Assembly: GCA_029556615.1 (NCBI GenBank)
Contig: JAKQDD010000051.1
Span: forward strand, 1 to 64,000
DNA: 64,000 nucleotides
Origin: Verrucomicrobiota bacterium
GTDB taxonomy: Bacteria; Verrucomicrobiota; Verrucomicrobiia; Limisphaerales; J093
Reading direction: 5' to 3'
Shown: piece after piece, positions 9,332 to 18,373 of the stretch
Position numbering within the stretch: the first letter of the stretch is position 1
Layout: every line of letters starts with the position of its first letter
The notes under the pieces: generated by a model
Told to the model about the DNA's origin: nothing
What the model saw: the letters and a program-made list of their open reading frames with translations, nothing else
Database searches by the model: none
Position numbers and translations under genes: made by a program

Positions 9332-10081
9332 ATGAGCGAGGATACTGGGGAGGGCGGATACGGGTTTCAGACGACGGATTGGACGCAAGTGCGGGCGGCC
9401 GGCGGGGTCGATGGCGAGGTGCGTCAGCGGGCGTTGGCGGCGGTGTTTGCGACCTACCGCAGACCGTTGCTGGCGCATCTGTGCGGGACGTTCCGAGTGG
9501 GCGAGGACCAGGCGGCGGATTGGCTCCAGGATTTCGTCCATCAGAAGGTGCTGCTGGCCAATCTGCTGCGGTGTGCCGACCGCGCGCGGGGCAGGTTCCG
9601 CACTTTCCTGCTCACCAGCCTCGACCGTTTTGTGCTCGATCACCTGCGGCGGACCCGGGCCCAGCGCCGGATGCCCGCGCGCGGCTTTGTCCCGCTGCAC
9701 GAGGTCAGCGAGGAGGCGATCGCCCAGCAAGCGGAGGCGGGGGCGGCGGCGATGGCCTGCGCATGGGCCAAGGCGCTGGTCGAAGAAACGCTCCGGCGGA
9801 TGGAAGCCGAGTGCGCGAATAAGAAATGTCCCCGGCGCTGGGAAGTGTTCAAGGCGCACGTGCTGGACCCCCTGTATCACGGGGCGGAGAGCCTGCCTTA
9901 CGCGGTTCTGGTCCAGCGGTTTGGGCTGCGGTCCCCGGCCGAGGCATCGAACACATTCAACACGGGGGTGCGCATGTTCGAGCGATTGCTGCGGCAGGTT
10001 GTCCGGGAGTACGCAGGCCCGGAGGCCGACGTGGCCGAGGAGCTTCGTCAGTTGCGTCGGGACCTGGGATGGCGGGGATGA
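9332..10081 (+). CDS. ECF-like RNA polymerase sigma factor
   Basis: The 249-residue protein begins FQTTDWTQV and contains region 2-like helices (AVFATYRRPLLAHL, DWLQDFVHQKVL, RGRFRTFLLTSLDRFVLDHLRR), a pattern known from large ECF-like factors of Planctomycetota and Verrucomicrobiota. The C-terminal half (SPAEASNTFNTGVRMFERLLRQVV) fits a diverged region 4 helix-turn-helix. It is longer than typical ECF factors because of an insert between regions 2 and 4. It starts 11 nt after the kinase stop and is followed by a conserved-looking gene of unknown function. The partner kinase probably modulates it; that is inference from context. Confidence 0.82.
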   Translation: MSEDTGEGGYGFQTTDWTQVRAAGGVDGEVRQRALAAVFATYRRPLLAHLCGTFRVGEDQAADWLQDFVHQKVLLANLLRCADRARGRFRTFLLTSLDRFVLDHLRRTRAQRRMPARGFVPLHEVSEEAIAQQAEAGAAAMACAWAKALVEETLRRMEAECANKKCPRRWEVFKAHVLDPLYHGAESLPYAVLVQRFGLRSPAEASNTFNTGVRMFERLLRQVVREYAGPEADVAEELRQLRRDLGWRG

Positions 10082-10158
10082 GGCCGACAGGGCAATCGGC
10101 GGGAATCGCGCGACGCAGGAAGTGGCCGCGCTTTTCGTAGACACCATTGGTGTTCGAT

Positions 10159-10680
10159 ATGACCAGCGACACGCCAGACTCGGATGCGGGGCATCTCTCG
10201 GATCTGCTCGGGCTCGAGCCCGGGGAGCGCCGGGTGTGGCGGCCCGAGGATCTCGGGGCGGTCTTTGCCCACCAGATGGCGGCGCCGGTGGTGTTCGATC
10301 TGGGGGGAGCGGACGCACCGACGGCCAGGGTTCTGCGGTTGCTGGTCGAGGCGCAGGGGCTGCTGATCAAGAGCTTCGGCGACCTGTTCCGGCATCCGTG
10401 TCCGCCGCTCGAATTGCTCCGGCTGACCAAGGACTTCGCGAAGGCGAACCGCGATCATCCGGAAGCCGTGCTGCCCGTCGAGGTTGCGAACGCGCTCTAC
10501 TACGCCAGCATCGCCGCCGCCCTCGTCCGCCGCGGGACGCGGATCACCCGGCTCAGTGACGCGGCGTTGCGGAGGGGATTCGCCTGCGTGTCCGCCCAAC
10601 CGTGGGTGGACGCCCCGATGAGAAAGTTGCTCGAGCAGGCAGTGGACAAGCTGAAGGACGATGCATCGAGAAAGGCATGA
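10159..10680 (+). CDS. Hypothetical protein in kinase/sigma operon
   Basis: The roughly 173-residue protein is not recognised as a known family. It has no signal peptide or membrane segment and is predicted cytosolic and helical. Visible features are an acidic N-terminus, a central LLIKSFGDLFRHPCPPLELL stretch and ALYYASIAAALVRRGTRIT, suggesting a helical bundle. It lies 77 nt after the sigma-factor gene on the same strand and is probably cotranscribed with the kinase and sigma genes. ATG 10159 is preferred; GTG 10150 and TTG 10147 are in frame. A role in the kinase/sigma signalling pathway is plausible but unproven. Confidence 0.65.
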   Translation: MTSDTPDSDAGHLSDLLGLEPGERRVWRPEDLGAVFAHQMAAPVVFDLGGADAPTARVLRLLVEAQGLLIKSFGDLFRHPCPPLELLRLTKDFAKANRDHPEAVLPVEVANALYYASIAAALVRRGTRITRLSDAALRRGFACVSAQPWVDAPMRKLLEQAVDKLKDDASRKA

Positions 10681-10687
10681 ACCGTTC

Positions 10688-10754
10688 CGCGGAGCGGCGC
10701 CGCTCCGCGCGGGCGCCAGCCTTCGGAGCGCGCTTCGTCCGAAGCGCAGCCGCC
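10688..10754 (+). repeat. Perfect 22-bp palindrome plus short dispersed repeat (copy 2)
   Basis: Positions 10688-10709 form a perfect GC-rich palindrome (CGCGGAGCGG and its complement) starting 8 nt after the preceding stop codon. It could fold into a strong hairpin but has no T-run. It runs directly into the second copy (10708-10754) of the repeat at 170-216. It may act as an mRNA 3'-end stabiliser or a non-canonical terminator. Confidence 0.6.
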
Positions 10755-10885
10755 CGTGGCGGACCGCGTTCGCTCGGCGCACTGGCGTACCGGCGCACTG
10801 ACAGTCGTCGCCGCAGGGTTGCGCCGGACTTGAGGGCGTGGTATGCCATGAAGCCGATGGGTGTTCCGATCCGTGGCGAGGCGTC

Positions 10886-10960
10886 GCGAAGGAGGGGACG
10901 CCTGGAGCAAGAGAAACCGAGACTTGACCTGTTGACCGCGGATTGTATGAGTCGAGGACC
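10886..10960 (-). repeat. Partial composite repeat, copy C (first part only)
   Basis: ACTTGACCTGTTGACC followed by AGTCGAGGAC matches the GAGTCCTCGA-bounded half of the composite element (compare 31613-31697). The TTAGCGAGGCGC-bounded half is missing and the left part is degraded. It lies in the 407-bp gap before the Calx-beta gene; no gene is seen in the remaining sequence. Confidence 0.7.
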
Positions 10961-11087
10961 TTAGCCCGAAATCTCACAAGAGAACCGGTGCCGGGATTCG
11001 CGGGCTTTAGCCGGCATAGGATGAAACTCGAGTTATTCGCTTCGCAGTCTTCCGCCAAAGCCATGAAGTATGCCGGCTAGCGCGCCG

Positions 11088-13802
11088 ATGAAACTCCGTC
11101 TTGTCTTTCATCCCGGAATCCGGAGACGCCGCCTGGTGCTGGTGAGCGCCTTGGCGGCCGCCTTCGGCCTCAGTGCCAACGCCCAGTCCGTCCTTTTCTC
11201 GGATGACTTCGACACGGACACGTCGGCCCAGTGGTCGGTCTATGACGGGTCCGGGAGCAGTCCGCACCTTGCGGATTACACGATTCAGTTCGCCTTCGAT
11301 TACGGGGCGCAACTGTTCACGGCCCACGGCGTCACCGGCTTGATTCCGCCGGCGCCGAACTGCGCGGGCGGCACCACACGGGGGCTGAAGGTCACGGTCA
11401 ACAAGAACGACAACACCCCCGCCATCGCCGCGGTCTGCGCGTACGCGAAGGCCAGGACCTTCAGCGGCAACCACGCTCTCCGGTTCGACCTGTGGATCAA
11501 CTACTGCGGGGCAGGGGGCGGCGGCAACGGGTCGACGGAGTACGCCATCTTCGGCATCAACCACGCCGGCACCCGCGTCAACTGGGCCAACACCGCGTTG
11601 ACCGACAGCGACGGCGTTTGGTACGCCGTGACCGGCGAAGGCGGCGCCTCGATCGATTACCGTGCCTACGAAGGGCTGGTGCACGCCGCGCCCAACCATC
11701 TTCAGGGGGCCGACGCCGCTTTTCTGGACCGGAACGGCGACGGGTTGACCGAGTTCGAGGTCAACGCCACCCAGCCGGAAACATACCCCCTCCAGGCGAT
11801 GTTCCCCGCGCCCGAGTACGAAACCCCGGGCATGCCCGGCAAGCGCTGGGTCCAAGTCGAGATCGCCCAGCGCGACGGCCACGTCCTCTGGAAGATCAAC
11901 GGGTTCGTCATCGCGGAACGACCGAACACCTCCGGGTTCGACAGCGGCACGATCATGCTCGGCACCATGGACATCTTCTCGTCCATCGCCAGCCCCAGGG
12001 AGGACAACTTCGTGATCTTCGACAACGTCCGCGTTGTGGCCCTGGACGCCGAGCCGCCGCCGGTCGCCGTCCGCGTCGAGGCGAGCGATCCCCTGGCGGC
12101 GGAACCGGCCGACGAAGGCGCGTTCACGTTCACGCGGGAGAGCGCCGATCTGAGCCAGCCCCTCGAGGTGCCGTTCCGCCTGAGTGGCACCGCCCATCCC
12201 GGCACGGATTACCAGTCTGACCTCCTCGGCCAGGGCAAGGTCACCATCCCCGCTGACGAGACCTCCGTTACGGTTCCGGTGGTGCCCATGGATGATCTCA
12301 TCGGCGAACCGATCGAGACGGTCCTGGTCACGCTTACGGGCAATCCCGCCTGCGACATGCGCCTGGGCATTGCCGCCGAGGTCCAGATCGCCGACGACGC
12401 GGATATCCCGGCCGTCGAGCTGAGGGTCGTGGATGGTTACGCGTACGAGCGATTGACCGAGGACCCGATCGTTTTCGAGCTGACGCGCACCGGCAACTCC
12501 GACACGGAGCTGACGGTCCATCTCGAGTCGGGCGGCAACGCCGCCTCGGGTGCCGACTTCACTCCGGCGATCGAGACCGCGGTTCTGCCCGCGGGCGAGA
12601 TCGCGGTGCGCGTGGCCCTGCAGCCCGCGGACGACGCCGAGGTCGAAGGCCCGGAGTCCCTCCGCCTCACGATCGTCCCCGGCGACGGTTATGTTGTGGG
12701 CCCAGTCGCCGCCGCCGAGGGCGTCATCCTCGACGACGACTTCGCGGCCTGCCCGATCCTGTTCAGCGACACGTTCGACGTGGATACGCTCTCGGGGTGG
12801 GAGATCCGGTTCGGGGCGAACAATGGGATTGAGGATTACGTTGCGCAATCCGGCTATGATTACGGCGCCGACGGGATCGTCCCGGCGCCGCACGGCGACG
12901 GATCGACGCTGGGTCTGAAACTCACGGTCAACAAGCTGGAACCAACGGCCCTCGGTGCAGCGGGGGTGAACCTCTATCCCAGGTATCGTTCTTTCAGCGG
13001 CGATTTCGCGGTTCGCTTCGACATGTTCCTGAGTTTCGATGTCAACTCGGCCTACAGCACCGAGCACGCGACGTTCGGGATCCATCACTCGGGCGCGTTC
13101 ACCAACCGGCATGCGTCAGCCGGCAGCGACGGCGTCTGGTTCGCCGTCGAGACCGACGGCAGCGCGAGCGACGGCGGGCGCAGTTACACGAGCTACCTGG
13201 GTGGCGCCACGCCGGGCGCGGTGCCGAGCTTCATCCCGAAGCCCGCCAGCGACTTCGCCGCATACTATACGGCGCCCCCGTATCTCGCCGCCGGCGCCGC
13301 CTCCGGCCAGTGGGTCGACGTCGAGATCCGCCAGGAGGACGGCGCCGTGGTTCTCACCCTGAACGGCGTCGAGGTCTTCCGGCGCACGGACACGGCGCGA
13401 TTCAGCTCGGGCAACCTGATGCTCGGGTACATGGACACGTTCAACTCGATCGGCACGGACTTGAACTACGTTCTCTACGACAACCTGCGCGTCGTCGACC
13501 TCGACACCACACCCCCACCGGCGCCGACGATCGAGAGCCTCGTTCTCAAGGGCGAGACAGTCCTCCTGACCTTCACCGCAGCCGACGGCGAGGCGACTCA
13601 GTTCACGGTGGTCGGGGCCCCCCAGGCCTCCGGTCCCTGGTCCAACGAACCGCTGGCAACCATCATCAGTTACGGCGACCACCGCTTTGCAGCCACGATC
13701 CCCGGACCGCTGGCCATCCAGCGGTACTATCGCATCCACTGCCCGGACTCCCGATTCGCCAGTCCGTGGGTGAGAAACCCGGGCCAGGGTCTTCGACATT
13801 GA
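11088..13802 (+). CDS. Secreted Calx-beta protein with duplicated LamG-like domains
   Basis: The roughly 904-residue protein has a long basic signal peptide (residues about 1-32, [18 protein letters not shown]). A LamG/concanavalin-like domain follows ([33 protein letters not shown]), then two Calx-beta modules ([14 protein letters not shown]..., [14 protein letters not shown]...) and a second copy of the LamG-like domain ([33 protein letters not shown]). The order is A-Calx-Calx-A', so the protein arose partly by internal duplication. Calx-beta modules bind calcium in known proteins. No PEP-CTERM tail is present. The start at 11088 is chosen because the signal sequence begins there; ATG 11070 is also in frame. 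Four bases separate it from fcl, so cotranscription is likely. Function unknown, probably extracellular. Confidence 0.8.
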   Translation: MKLRLVFHPGIRRRRLVLVSALAAAFGLSANAQSVLFSDDFDTDTSAQWSVYDGSGSSPHLADYTIQFAFDYGAQLFTAHGVTGLIPPAPNCAGGTTRGLKVTVNKNDNTPAIAAVCAYAKARTFSGNHALRFDLWINYCGAGGGGNGSTEYAIFGINHAGTRVNWANTALTDSDGVWYAVTGEGGASIDYRAYEGLVHAAPNHLQGADAAFLDRNGDGLTEFEVNATQPETYPLQAMFPAPEYETPGMPGKRWVQVEIAQRDGHVLWKINGFVIAERPNTSGFDSGTIMLGTMDIFSSIASPREDNFVIFDNVRVVALDAEPPPVAVRVEASDPLAAEPADEGAFTFTRESADLSQPLEVPFRLSGTAHPGTDYQSDLLGQGKVTIPADETSVTVPVVPMDDLIGEPIETVLVTLTGNPACDMRLGIAAEVQIADDADIPAVELRVVDGYAYERLTEDPIVFELTRTGNSDTELTVHLESGGNAASGADFTPAIETAVLPAGEIAVRVALQPADDAEVEGPESLRLTIVPGDGYVVGPVAAAEGVILDDDFAACPILFSDTFDVDTLSGWEIRFGANNGIEDYVAQSGYDYGADGIVPAPHGDGSTLGLKLTVNKLEPTALGAAGVNLYPRYRSFSGDFAVRFDMFLSFDVNSAYSTEHATFGIHHSGAFTNRHASAGSDGVWFAVETDGSASDGGRSYTSYLGGATPGAVPSFIPKPASDFAAYYTAPPYLAAGAASGQWVDVEIRQEDGAVVLTLNGVEVFRRTDTARFSSGNLMLGYMDTFNSIGTDLNYVLYDNLRVVDLDTTPPPAPTIESLVLKGETVLLTFTAADGEATQFTVVGAPQASGPWSNEPLATIISYGDHRFAATIPGPLAIQRYYRIHCPDSRFASPWVRNPGQGLRH

Positions 13803-13806
13803 CATC

Positions 13807-14754
13807 ATGAAATCCGATGCCCGCATTTACGTGGCCGGCCATCGCGGCTTGGTCGGGAGCGCCCTGTGGCGCGAGCTCGAACGCCAGGGCTGCACCGGTT
13901 TGATCGGCCGGACGCATGCCGAGCTCGACCTCCTCGAGGCCGCCGCCGTCCGACGGTTCTTCGCCGAGACGAAGCCCGAGTACCTCTTCGTGGCCGCTGC
14001 GCGGGTCGGAGGCATTCAGGCGAATCGGGATCAGCCGGCTGAGTTTCTCTACGAGAACCTGATGATCGAGTGCCACCTGATCCACGAGGCGTGGCGTGCG
14101 GGCGTGCGGAAGCTGCTGTTCCTCGGCAGCTCCTGCATCTACCCGAAGCTCGCTCCCCAGCCGATCCAGGAGAGCCACCTCCTCACCGGGCCGCTCGAGC
14201 CCACCAACGAGGCGTATGCGGTCGCCAAGATCGCCGGCATCAAGCTTTGCCAGGCCTACCGCCGGCAGCACGGCTGCCGTTTCATCAGTGCCATGCCCAC
14301 CAACCTCTACGGGCCCAACGACAACTACGATCCGGAGACCTCCCACGTGCTCCCGGCACTCCTCCGCCGGTTTCACGAGGCCCGGGTGCGGGGCGATCGC
14401 GTGGTCACGTGTTGGGGCACCGGGACGCCGCGCCGGGAGTTCCTCCACGCGGACGATCTGGCCCGCGCCTGCATCCACCTCATGCGGGAGTATGACGGCG
14501 AGGAGATCGTGAACATCGGGTCGGGCAGCGACCTCACCATCCGCGAGCTGGCGGAAGCCGTGGCGCGGGCGGTGGGCTACACCGGCGAGATCCGCTGGGA
14601 CCCGACCCACCCGGACGGCACCCCGCGCAAACTCCTCGACAGCTCGAAGCTCGCAGCCATGGGCTGGAAACCACAAATCGACCTCGAAACCGGCCTCCGC
14701 GATGCCTACGCGGACTTCCTCCGCCTCGAAAGCGGCGGCACCGCGCCACGGTGA
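13807..14754 (+). CDS. fcl: GDP-L-fucose synthase
   Basis: The 315-residue extended short-chain dehydrogenase has the N-terminal NADP-binding motif [10 protein letters not shown], the family signature [21 protein letters not shown], catalytic serine in GSSCIYPK, and the Tyr/Lys pair in [11 protein letters not shown]. It catalyses epimerisation and NADPH reduction of GDP-4-keto-6-deoxymannose to GDP-L-fucose. The length matches the family (about 310-320). The partner GDP-mannose 4,6-dehydratase (gmd) is not in the window. It probably feeds the polysaccharide locus that starts 1.6 kb downstream. Confidence 0.95.
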   Translation: MKSDARIYVAGHRGLVGSALWRELERQGCTGLIGRTHAELDLLEAAAVRRFFAETKPEYLFVAAARVGGIQANRDQPAEFLYENLMIECHLIHEAWRAGVRKLLFLGSSCIYPKLAPQPIQESHLLTGPLEPTNEAYAVAKIAGIKLCQAYRRQHGCRFISAMPTNLYGPNDNYDPETSHVLPALLRRFHEARVRGDRVVTCWGTGTPRREFLHADDLARACIHLMREYDGEEIVNIGSGSDLTIRELAEAVARAVGYTGEIRWDPTHPDGTPRKLLDSSKLAAMGWKPQIDLETGLRDAYADFLRLESGGTAPR

Positions 14755-14895
14755 GCCGCCGTCAGTGCGTCAGTGCGTCGGCGCGCTGTCCCCAGCGCGC
14801 CGCAGCGAAGCCGGTTCGCCGACGTCTCTCGCCGAGGACGGACGACCGATGGCCGAGGCTTGACCGGCGGCGAGCCACCTGCCAGAGATTGAGCC

Positions 14896-16185
14896 ATGAG
14901 CAAACTGTCGACCCTTGTTCTCCTCGCCGGGTTCGCCGCCGGTTCTGCCTGGGCGAAGGACATCACCTTCCGCAAGATCACGCTCACTCCGCACTTCTGG
15001 GCCGAAGGCGCTGCTGCCGGCGACTTCAATCGCGACGGCCGCCAGGACGTCGTTTACGGCCCATTCTGGTGGGCTGGTCCGGAGTTCACCCAACGCCACG
15101 AGTACCGGACACCCACCGCCACCTCGTTCAAGCGCAAGCAATCCGACGGCAGCGAGGAACAGGTGCCCGGGTATGAAGGCGCCCTCGGCTCGAACAACGC
15201 CTACTCGGACAATTTCTTCACCTGGACCGGCGACTTCAATCACGACGGCTGGATCGACATCCTGCTGATCGGCCTGCCGGGGGAGCCCACGTGGTGGTTC
15301 GAGAATCCTCGGGGTACGGCCGGGCTCTGGACCCGCCACGTGGTTCTCGATGTCACCGACAACGAATCGCCCATGTTCACCCAGTTCGTTGGCGATCCCG
15401 CCCCCGAGCTCGTCTGCAACTCGAAAGGTTTCTTCGGCTATGCGGTTCATGATCCGGCGCATCCGGAGCGGCCGTGGACGTTTCATCCCGTCACCCCGAA
15501 CAAGAACTACCACAAGTACAACCACGGGGTGGGGGTTGGGGACGTGAACGGCGACGGCCGGCTTGATCTGCTCGAGAAGGACGGCTGGTGGGAGCAACCC
15601 GCCTCGCTCGAAGGCGACCCGGTCTGGAAACACCATCCCTTCACCTTCTGTCCGCCGCCTCCCGAGGCCGGCGTCCCCGTCGGCGGCGCCCAGATGTACG
15701 CTTACGACGTCAACGGCGACGGCCGGAACGATGTGATCACCGCCTATGCCGCCCACGGGTACCGGCTGGCGTGGTTCGAGCAGACCCGCGACGGCGCCGC
15801 GATCAGCTTCCAGCCCCACCTTGTGATCGGCAAGACCCCCCAGGAGAACCGGCATGGCGTGGCGTTCTCTCAAGTGCACGCCATCGACCTCGTCGACATG
15901 GACGGGGACGGTCTCAAGGATCTGATCGCCGGCAAGCGGTTCTGGGCCCACGGGCCCCAGGGCGACCCCGAACCCAACGCCCCGGCTGTCCTCTACTGGT
16001 TTCGACTCGTGCGCGGCCCTGGCAATACGGCGGAGTACATCCCCCACCTCATCGACAACAACTCCGGTGTTGGGACCCAGGTCATGGCCGTGGACGTCTC
16101 GGGCGACCGTCGGCCGGATGTGGTCGTGGGGAACAAGAAAGGCGGTTACGTCTTCGTGCAGGAAGACGCGAAAGGCCCGCGATAG
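14896..16185 (+). CDS. Secreted FG-GAP (VCBS) repeat protein
   Basis: The 429-residue protein has a signal peptide (about 1-20, ending GSAWA) and several calcium-binding FG-GAP blades: DFNRDGRQDVVY, DFNHDGWIDILL, DVNGDGRLDLLE, DVNGDGRNDVIT, DMDGDGLKDLIA, DVSGDRRPDVVV. These probably close into a seven-bladed integrin-like propeller. Proteins of this type are abundant in Verrucomicrobiota and Planctomycetota and are exported; the function is generally unknown. It lies 141 nt after fcl, and a repeat begins 15 nt after its stop. Confidence 0.85.
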   Translation: MSKLSTLVLLAGFAAGSAWAKDITFRKITLTPHFWAEGAAAGDFNRDGRQDVVYGPFWWAGPEFTQRHEYRTPTATSFKRKQSDGSEEQVPGYEGALGSNNAYSDNFFTWTGDFNHDGWIDILLIGLPGEPTWWFENPRGTAGLWTRHVVLDVTDNESPMFTQFVGDPAPELVCNSKGFFGYAVHDPAHPERPWTFHPVTPNKNYHKYNHGVGVGDVNGDGRLDLLEKDGWWEQPASLEGDPVWKHHPFTFCPPPPEAGVPVGGAQMYAYDVNGDGRNDVITAYAAHGYRLAWFEQTRDGAAISFQPHLVIGKTPQENRHGVAFSQVHAIDLVDMDGDGLKDLIAGKRFWAHGPQGDPEPNAPAVLYWFRLVRGPGNTAEYIPHLIDNNSGVGTQVMAVDVSGDRRPDVVVGNKKGGYVFVQEDAKGPR

Positions 16186-16200
16186 CGTTGCGATAAAAGC

Positions 16201-16332
16201 CGGCGAGGGATGGTCCCCGCACAGATTCGGGGCGGATCACCGATCGGGGAGGGCGGCAGAGCCGGCTTCGCGGGGAGGGCAATCTGTGCTCCGCCCTGAA
16301 TCGGCGAGGGGAAGTTCCGCACAGATTCGGGA
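16201..16332 (+). repeat. About 100-bp repeat family, 1.3 units upstream of rfbF
   Basis: This is one partial unit (16201-16260) followed by most of a second (16261-16332). Both match the tandem units at 22881-23500 in sequence and orientation (GCCGGCTTCGCGGGGAGGGC, then AATCTGTGC, AATCGGCGA and CACAGATTCGG). It lies just upstream of the dideoxysugar operon, whose other end abuts the large array. Confidence 0.9.
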
Positions 16333-16401
16333 GTGGACTCCTCGGTTGACAGTGGTGGCGAGGCCCCGTCACACTCGGGCCATTGGCAGCAAGCGATGGG
16401 T

Positions 16402-17175
16402 ATGCAAGTCGTGATTTTGTGTGGGGGATTGGGCACGCGTCTGCGCGAGGAGACCGAGTTCCGGCCCAAGCCGATGATGCCGCTCGGCAACCGGCCGATC
16501 TTGTGGCACATCATGAAGACCTATGCCACGCACGGGCACAAGGACTTCATCCTCTGTCTGGGCTACAAGGGCGAGGTCATCAGGGATTTCTTTCGGAACT
16601 ACCAATGGAACCTGAGCGACGTGACGCTGCGGTTGGGGCGTCAGCCCAAGATCACGTACTTGAGCGGCCACGATGAGGAGGACTGGACCGTGACGCTGCT
16701 GGATACGGGGCAGCTGACGATGACCGGGGGCCGGCTCAAGCGCGCGCTGCCGCACGTGCGGGACGAGGAGTTCCTGCTGACGTACGGGGACGGGCTGACG
16801 ACGAGCGACATCAACGCCTCGATTGCGTTTCACCGGCGCCACGGCAAGACGGTCACGGTGACCGCTGTCCAGCCGGCGGGGCGTTTTGGCGATCTGACGC
16901 TGAACGGCACCGCGGTGGGCGCGTTCAAGGAGAAGCCCAAGCAGCAGGCGGCCTACGTCAGCGGCGGTTTCTTTGTGATGAACCGGCGCATCGGGGCCTA
17001 CCTCGAGGGCGACCCGACGGTTCTCGAGCAAGAACCGATGACGCGGTTGTGCGCCGAGGGCGAGGTCGAGGCCTTTCTGCACGAGGGATTCTGGCAGTGC
17101 ATGGACACGTACCGGGAGTGGCAGATCCTGAACGACCTATGGTCCTCAGGGCAGGCGCCTTGGAAGATCTGGTGA
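16402..17175 (+). CDS. rfbF: Glucose-1-phosphate cytidylyltransferase
   Basis: The 257-residue nucleotidyltransferase begins MQVVILCGGLGTRLREET, the pyrophosphorylase signature, followed by KPMMPLGNRPILWHIM. It also has FILCLGYKGEVIRDF and TYGDGLTTSDI (metal-binding aspartate), all typical of RfbF/AscA. It makes CDP-D-glucose from glucose-1-phosphate and CTP, the first step of CDP-3,6-dideoxyhexose synthesis. The length matches the family. The start at 16402 is chosen by homology; ATG 16396 adds only two residues. rfbG follows after 22 nt. Confidence 0.95.
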   Translation: MQVVILCGGLGTRLREETEFRPKPMMPLGNRPILWHIMKTYATHGHKDFILCLGYKGEVIRDFFRNYQWNLSDVTLRLGRQPKITYLSGHDEEDWTVTLLDTGQLTMTGGRLKRALPHVRDEEFLLTYGDGLTTSDINASIAFHRRHGKTVTVTAVQPAGRFGDLTLNGTAVGAFKEKPKQQAAYVSGGFFVMNRRIGAYLEGDPTVLEQEPMTRLCAEGEVEAFLHEGFWQCMDTYREWQILNDLWSSGQAPWKIW

Positions 17176-17197
17176 CGGAACCGTTGACCGCCTGCTC

Positions 17198-18373
17198 ATG
17201 TCCACCGCGACTCCATCAACGCCGACGGGACTCCGCGTGTTTGCGGACCTTTATCGTGGGCGGCGGGTGCTGGTGACCGGCCACACGGGGTTCAAGGGGT
17301 CCTGGCTTTGTGCATGGCTCCTGCGCCTGGGCGCCAAGGTGACAGGCTACAGTCTGGATCCGCCGACGGATCCGAACGTCTTCACCCAGCTGAACCTGGC
17401 CTCCCACGTGACGCATCATCGCGGCGATCTCCTGGATCGGGCGCGTCTGGCGTCGGTCGTGCGCGAGGCGGAGCCGGAGTTTGTCTTTCATCTCGCGGCG
17501 CAGGCTGTTGTGCGGGAGTCGTATGCCACTCCCGTCGAGACGTTCGCCGTCAATGTGCAAGGGACGGTGCACCTGCTCGACGCGCTGCGAGCCCTCACCC
17601 GCCCCTGTGCCGTGGTCTGCGTCACGAGCGACAAGTGCTACGAGAACCGCCACTGGAATTTCGGTTACCGCGAGGACGATGCCCTCGGGGGGCATGATCC
17701 TTACAGCGCGAGCAAGGGGGCTGCCGAGATTGCGATTGCCTCGTTTCGCCGCTCGTTCTTCGCCCGCCACCCGGTCCGCATCGCCAGCGCGCGGGCCGGC
17801 AATGTGATTGGCGGCGGCGATTGGGCCAGGGACCGGATCGTGCCGGATTGTGTCCGGGCGTTGCAGGCCGGGCAGGCCATCCAGGTGCGGAACCCGCAGG
17901 CGACCCGGCCCTGGCAGCACGTGCTCGAACCGCTCTCCGGCTATCTCTGGCTTGGCGCCCTGCTGTTCCGTCCCGATCTCGCTCCCGGTCCGGCGGAGGC
18001 TCTGACCGGGCCGTTCAACTTCGGCCCGGGTCCCGAGGCGAACCGGACGGTGGCGGATCTTGTCCAGGAGTTTCTGGGCCACTGGCCGGGTCGCTGGGAG
18101 GATCGGAGCGATCCGAACGCGCCGCATGAGGCGGCGCTGCTGCAGCTCTCGATCGACAAGGCGCGCGCGTTGTTGCGGTGGGCACCCGTCTGGACGTTCG
18201 CGTCGGCGGTGGCCCAGACCGCCTGTTGGTATCGCGAGACCGCGACCCTGTCCGGCGATCCCACCGGCCTGACGTCGCGGCAGATTGCCGCCTACGAATC
18301 GGCGGCGGCTGAAGCGCGGCTGCCGTGGACGCTGACGTGGGGTGTGCCGGTGGGACTTCCTGCTCATGAGTGA
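17198..18373 (+). CDS. rfbG: CDP-glucose 4,6-dehydratase
   Basis: The 391-residue extended SDR has the NAD-binding motif TGHTGFKGSWL, HLAAQAVVRESY, catalytic Thr in VTSDKCYEN, the catalytic Tyr/Lys in DPYSASKG, and the SARAGNVIGGGDWA signature. It converts CDP-glucose to CDP-4-keto-6-deoxyglucose, the second step of the 3,6-dideoxyhexose pathway. The length is slightly above the usual 360 because of short extensions at both ends. Its stop overlaps the rfbH start by 8 nt. Confidence 0.95.
   Translation: MSTATPSTPTGLRVFADLYRGRRVLVTGHTGFKGSWLCAWLLRLGAKVTGYSLDPPTDPNVFTQLNLASHVTHHRGDLLDRARLASVVREAEPEFVFHLAAQAVVRESYATPVETFAVNVQGTVHLLDALRALTRPCAVVCVTSDKCYENRHWNFGYREDDALGGHDPYSASKGAAEIAIASFRRSFFARHPVRIASARAGNVIGGGDWARDRIVPDCVRALQAGQAIQVRNPQATRPWQHVLEPLSGYLWLGALLFRPDLAPGPAEALTGPFNFGPGPEANRTVADLVQEFLGHWPGRWEDRSDPNAPHEAALLQLSIDKARALLRWAPVWTFASAVAQTACWYRETATLSGDPTGLTSRQIAAYESAAAEARLPWTLTWGVPVGLPAHE

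Noticed and set aside
11007-13112. 701-residue minus-strand frame opposite the Calx-beta gene
   Set aside because: Composition typical of a reverse-frame shadow (His/Val/Gly/Asp/Arg-rich), and the plus-strand gene has clear domains and a signal peptide.
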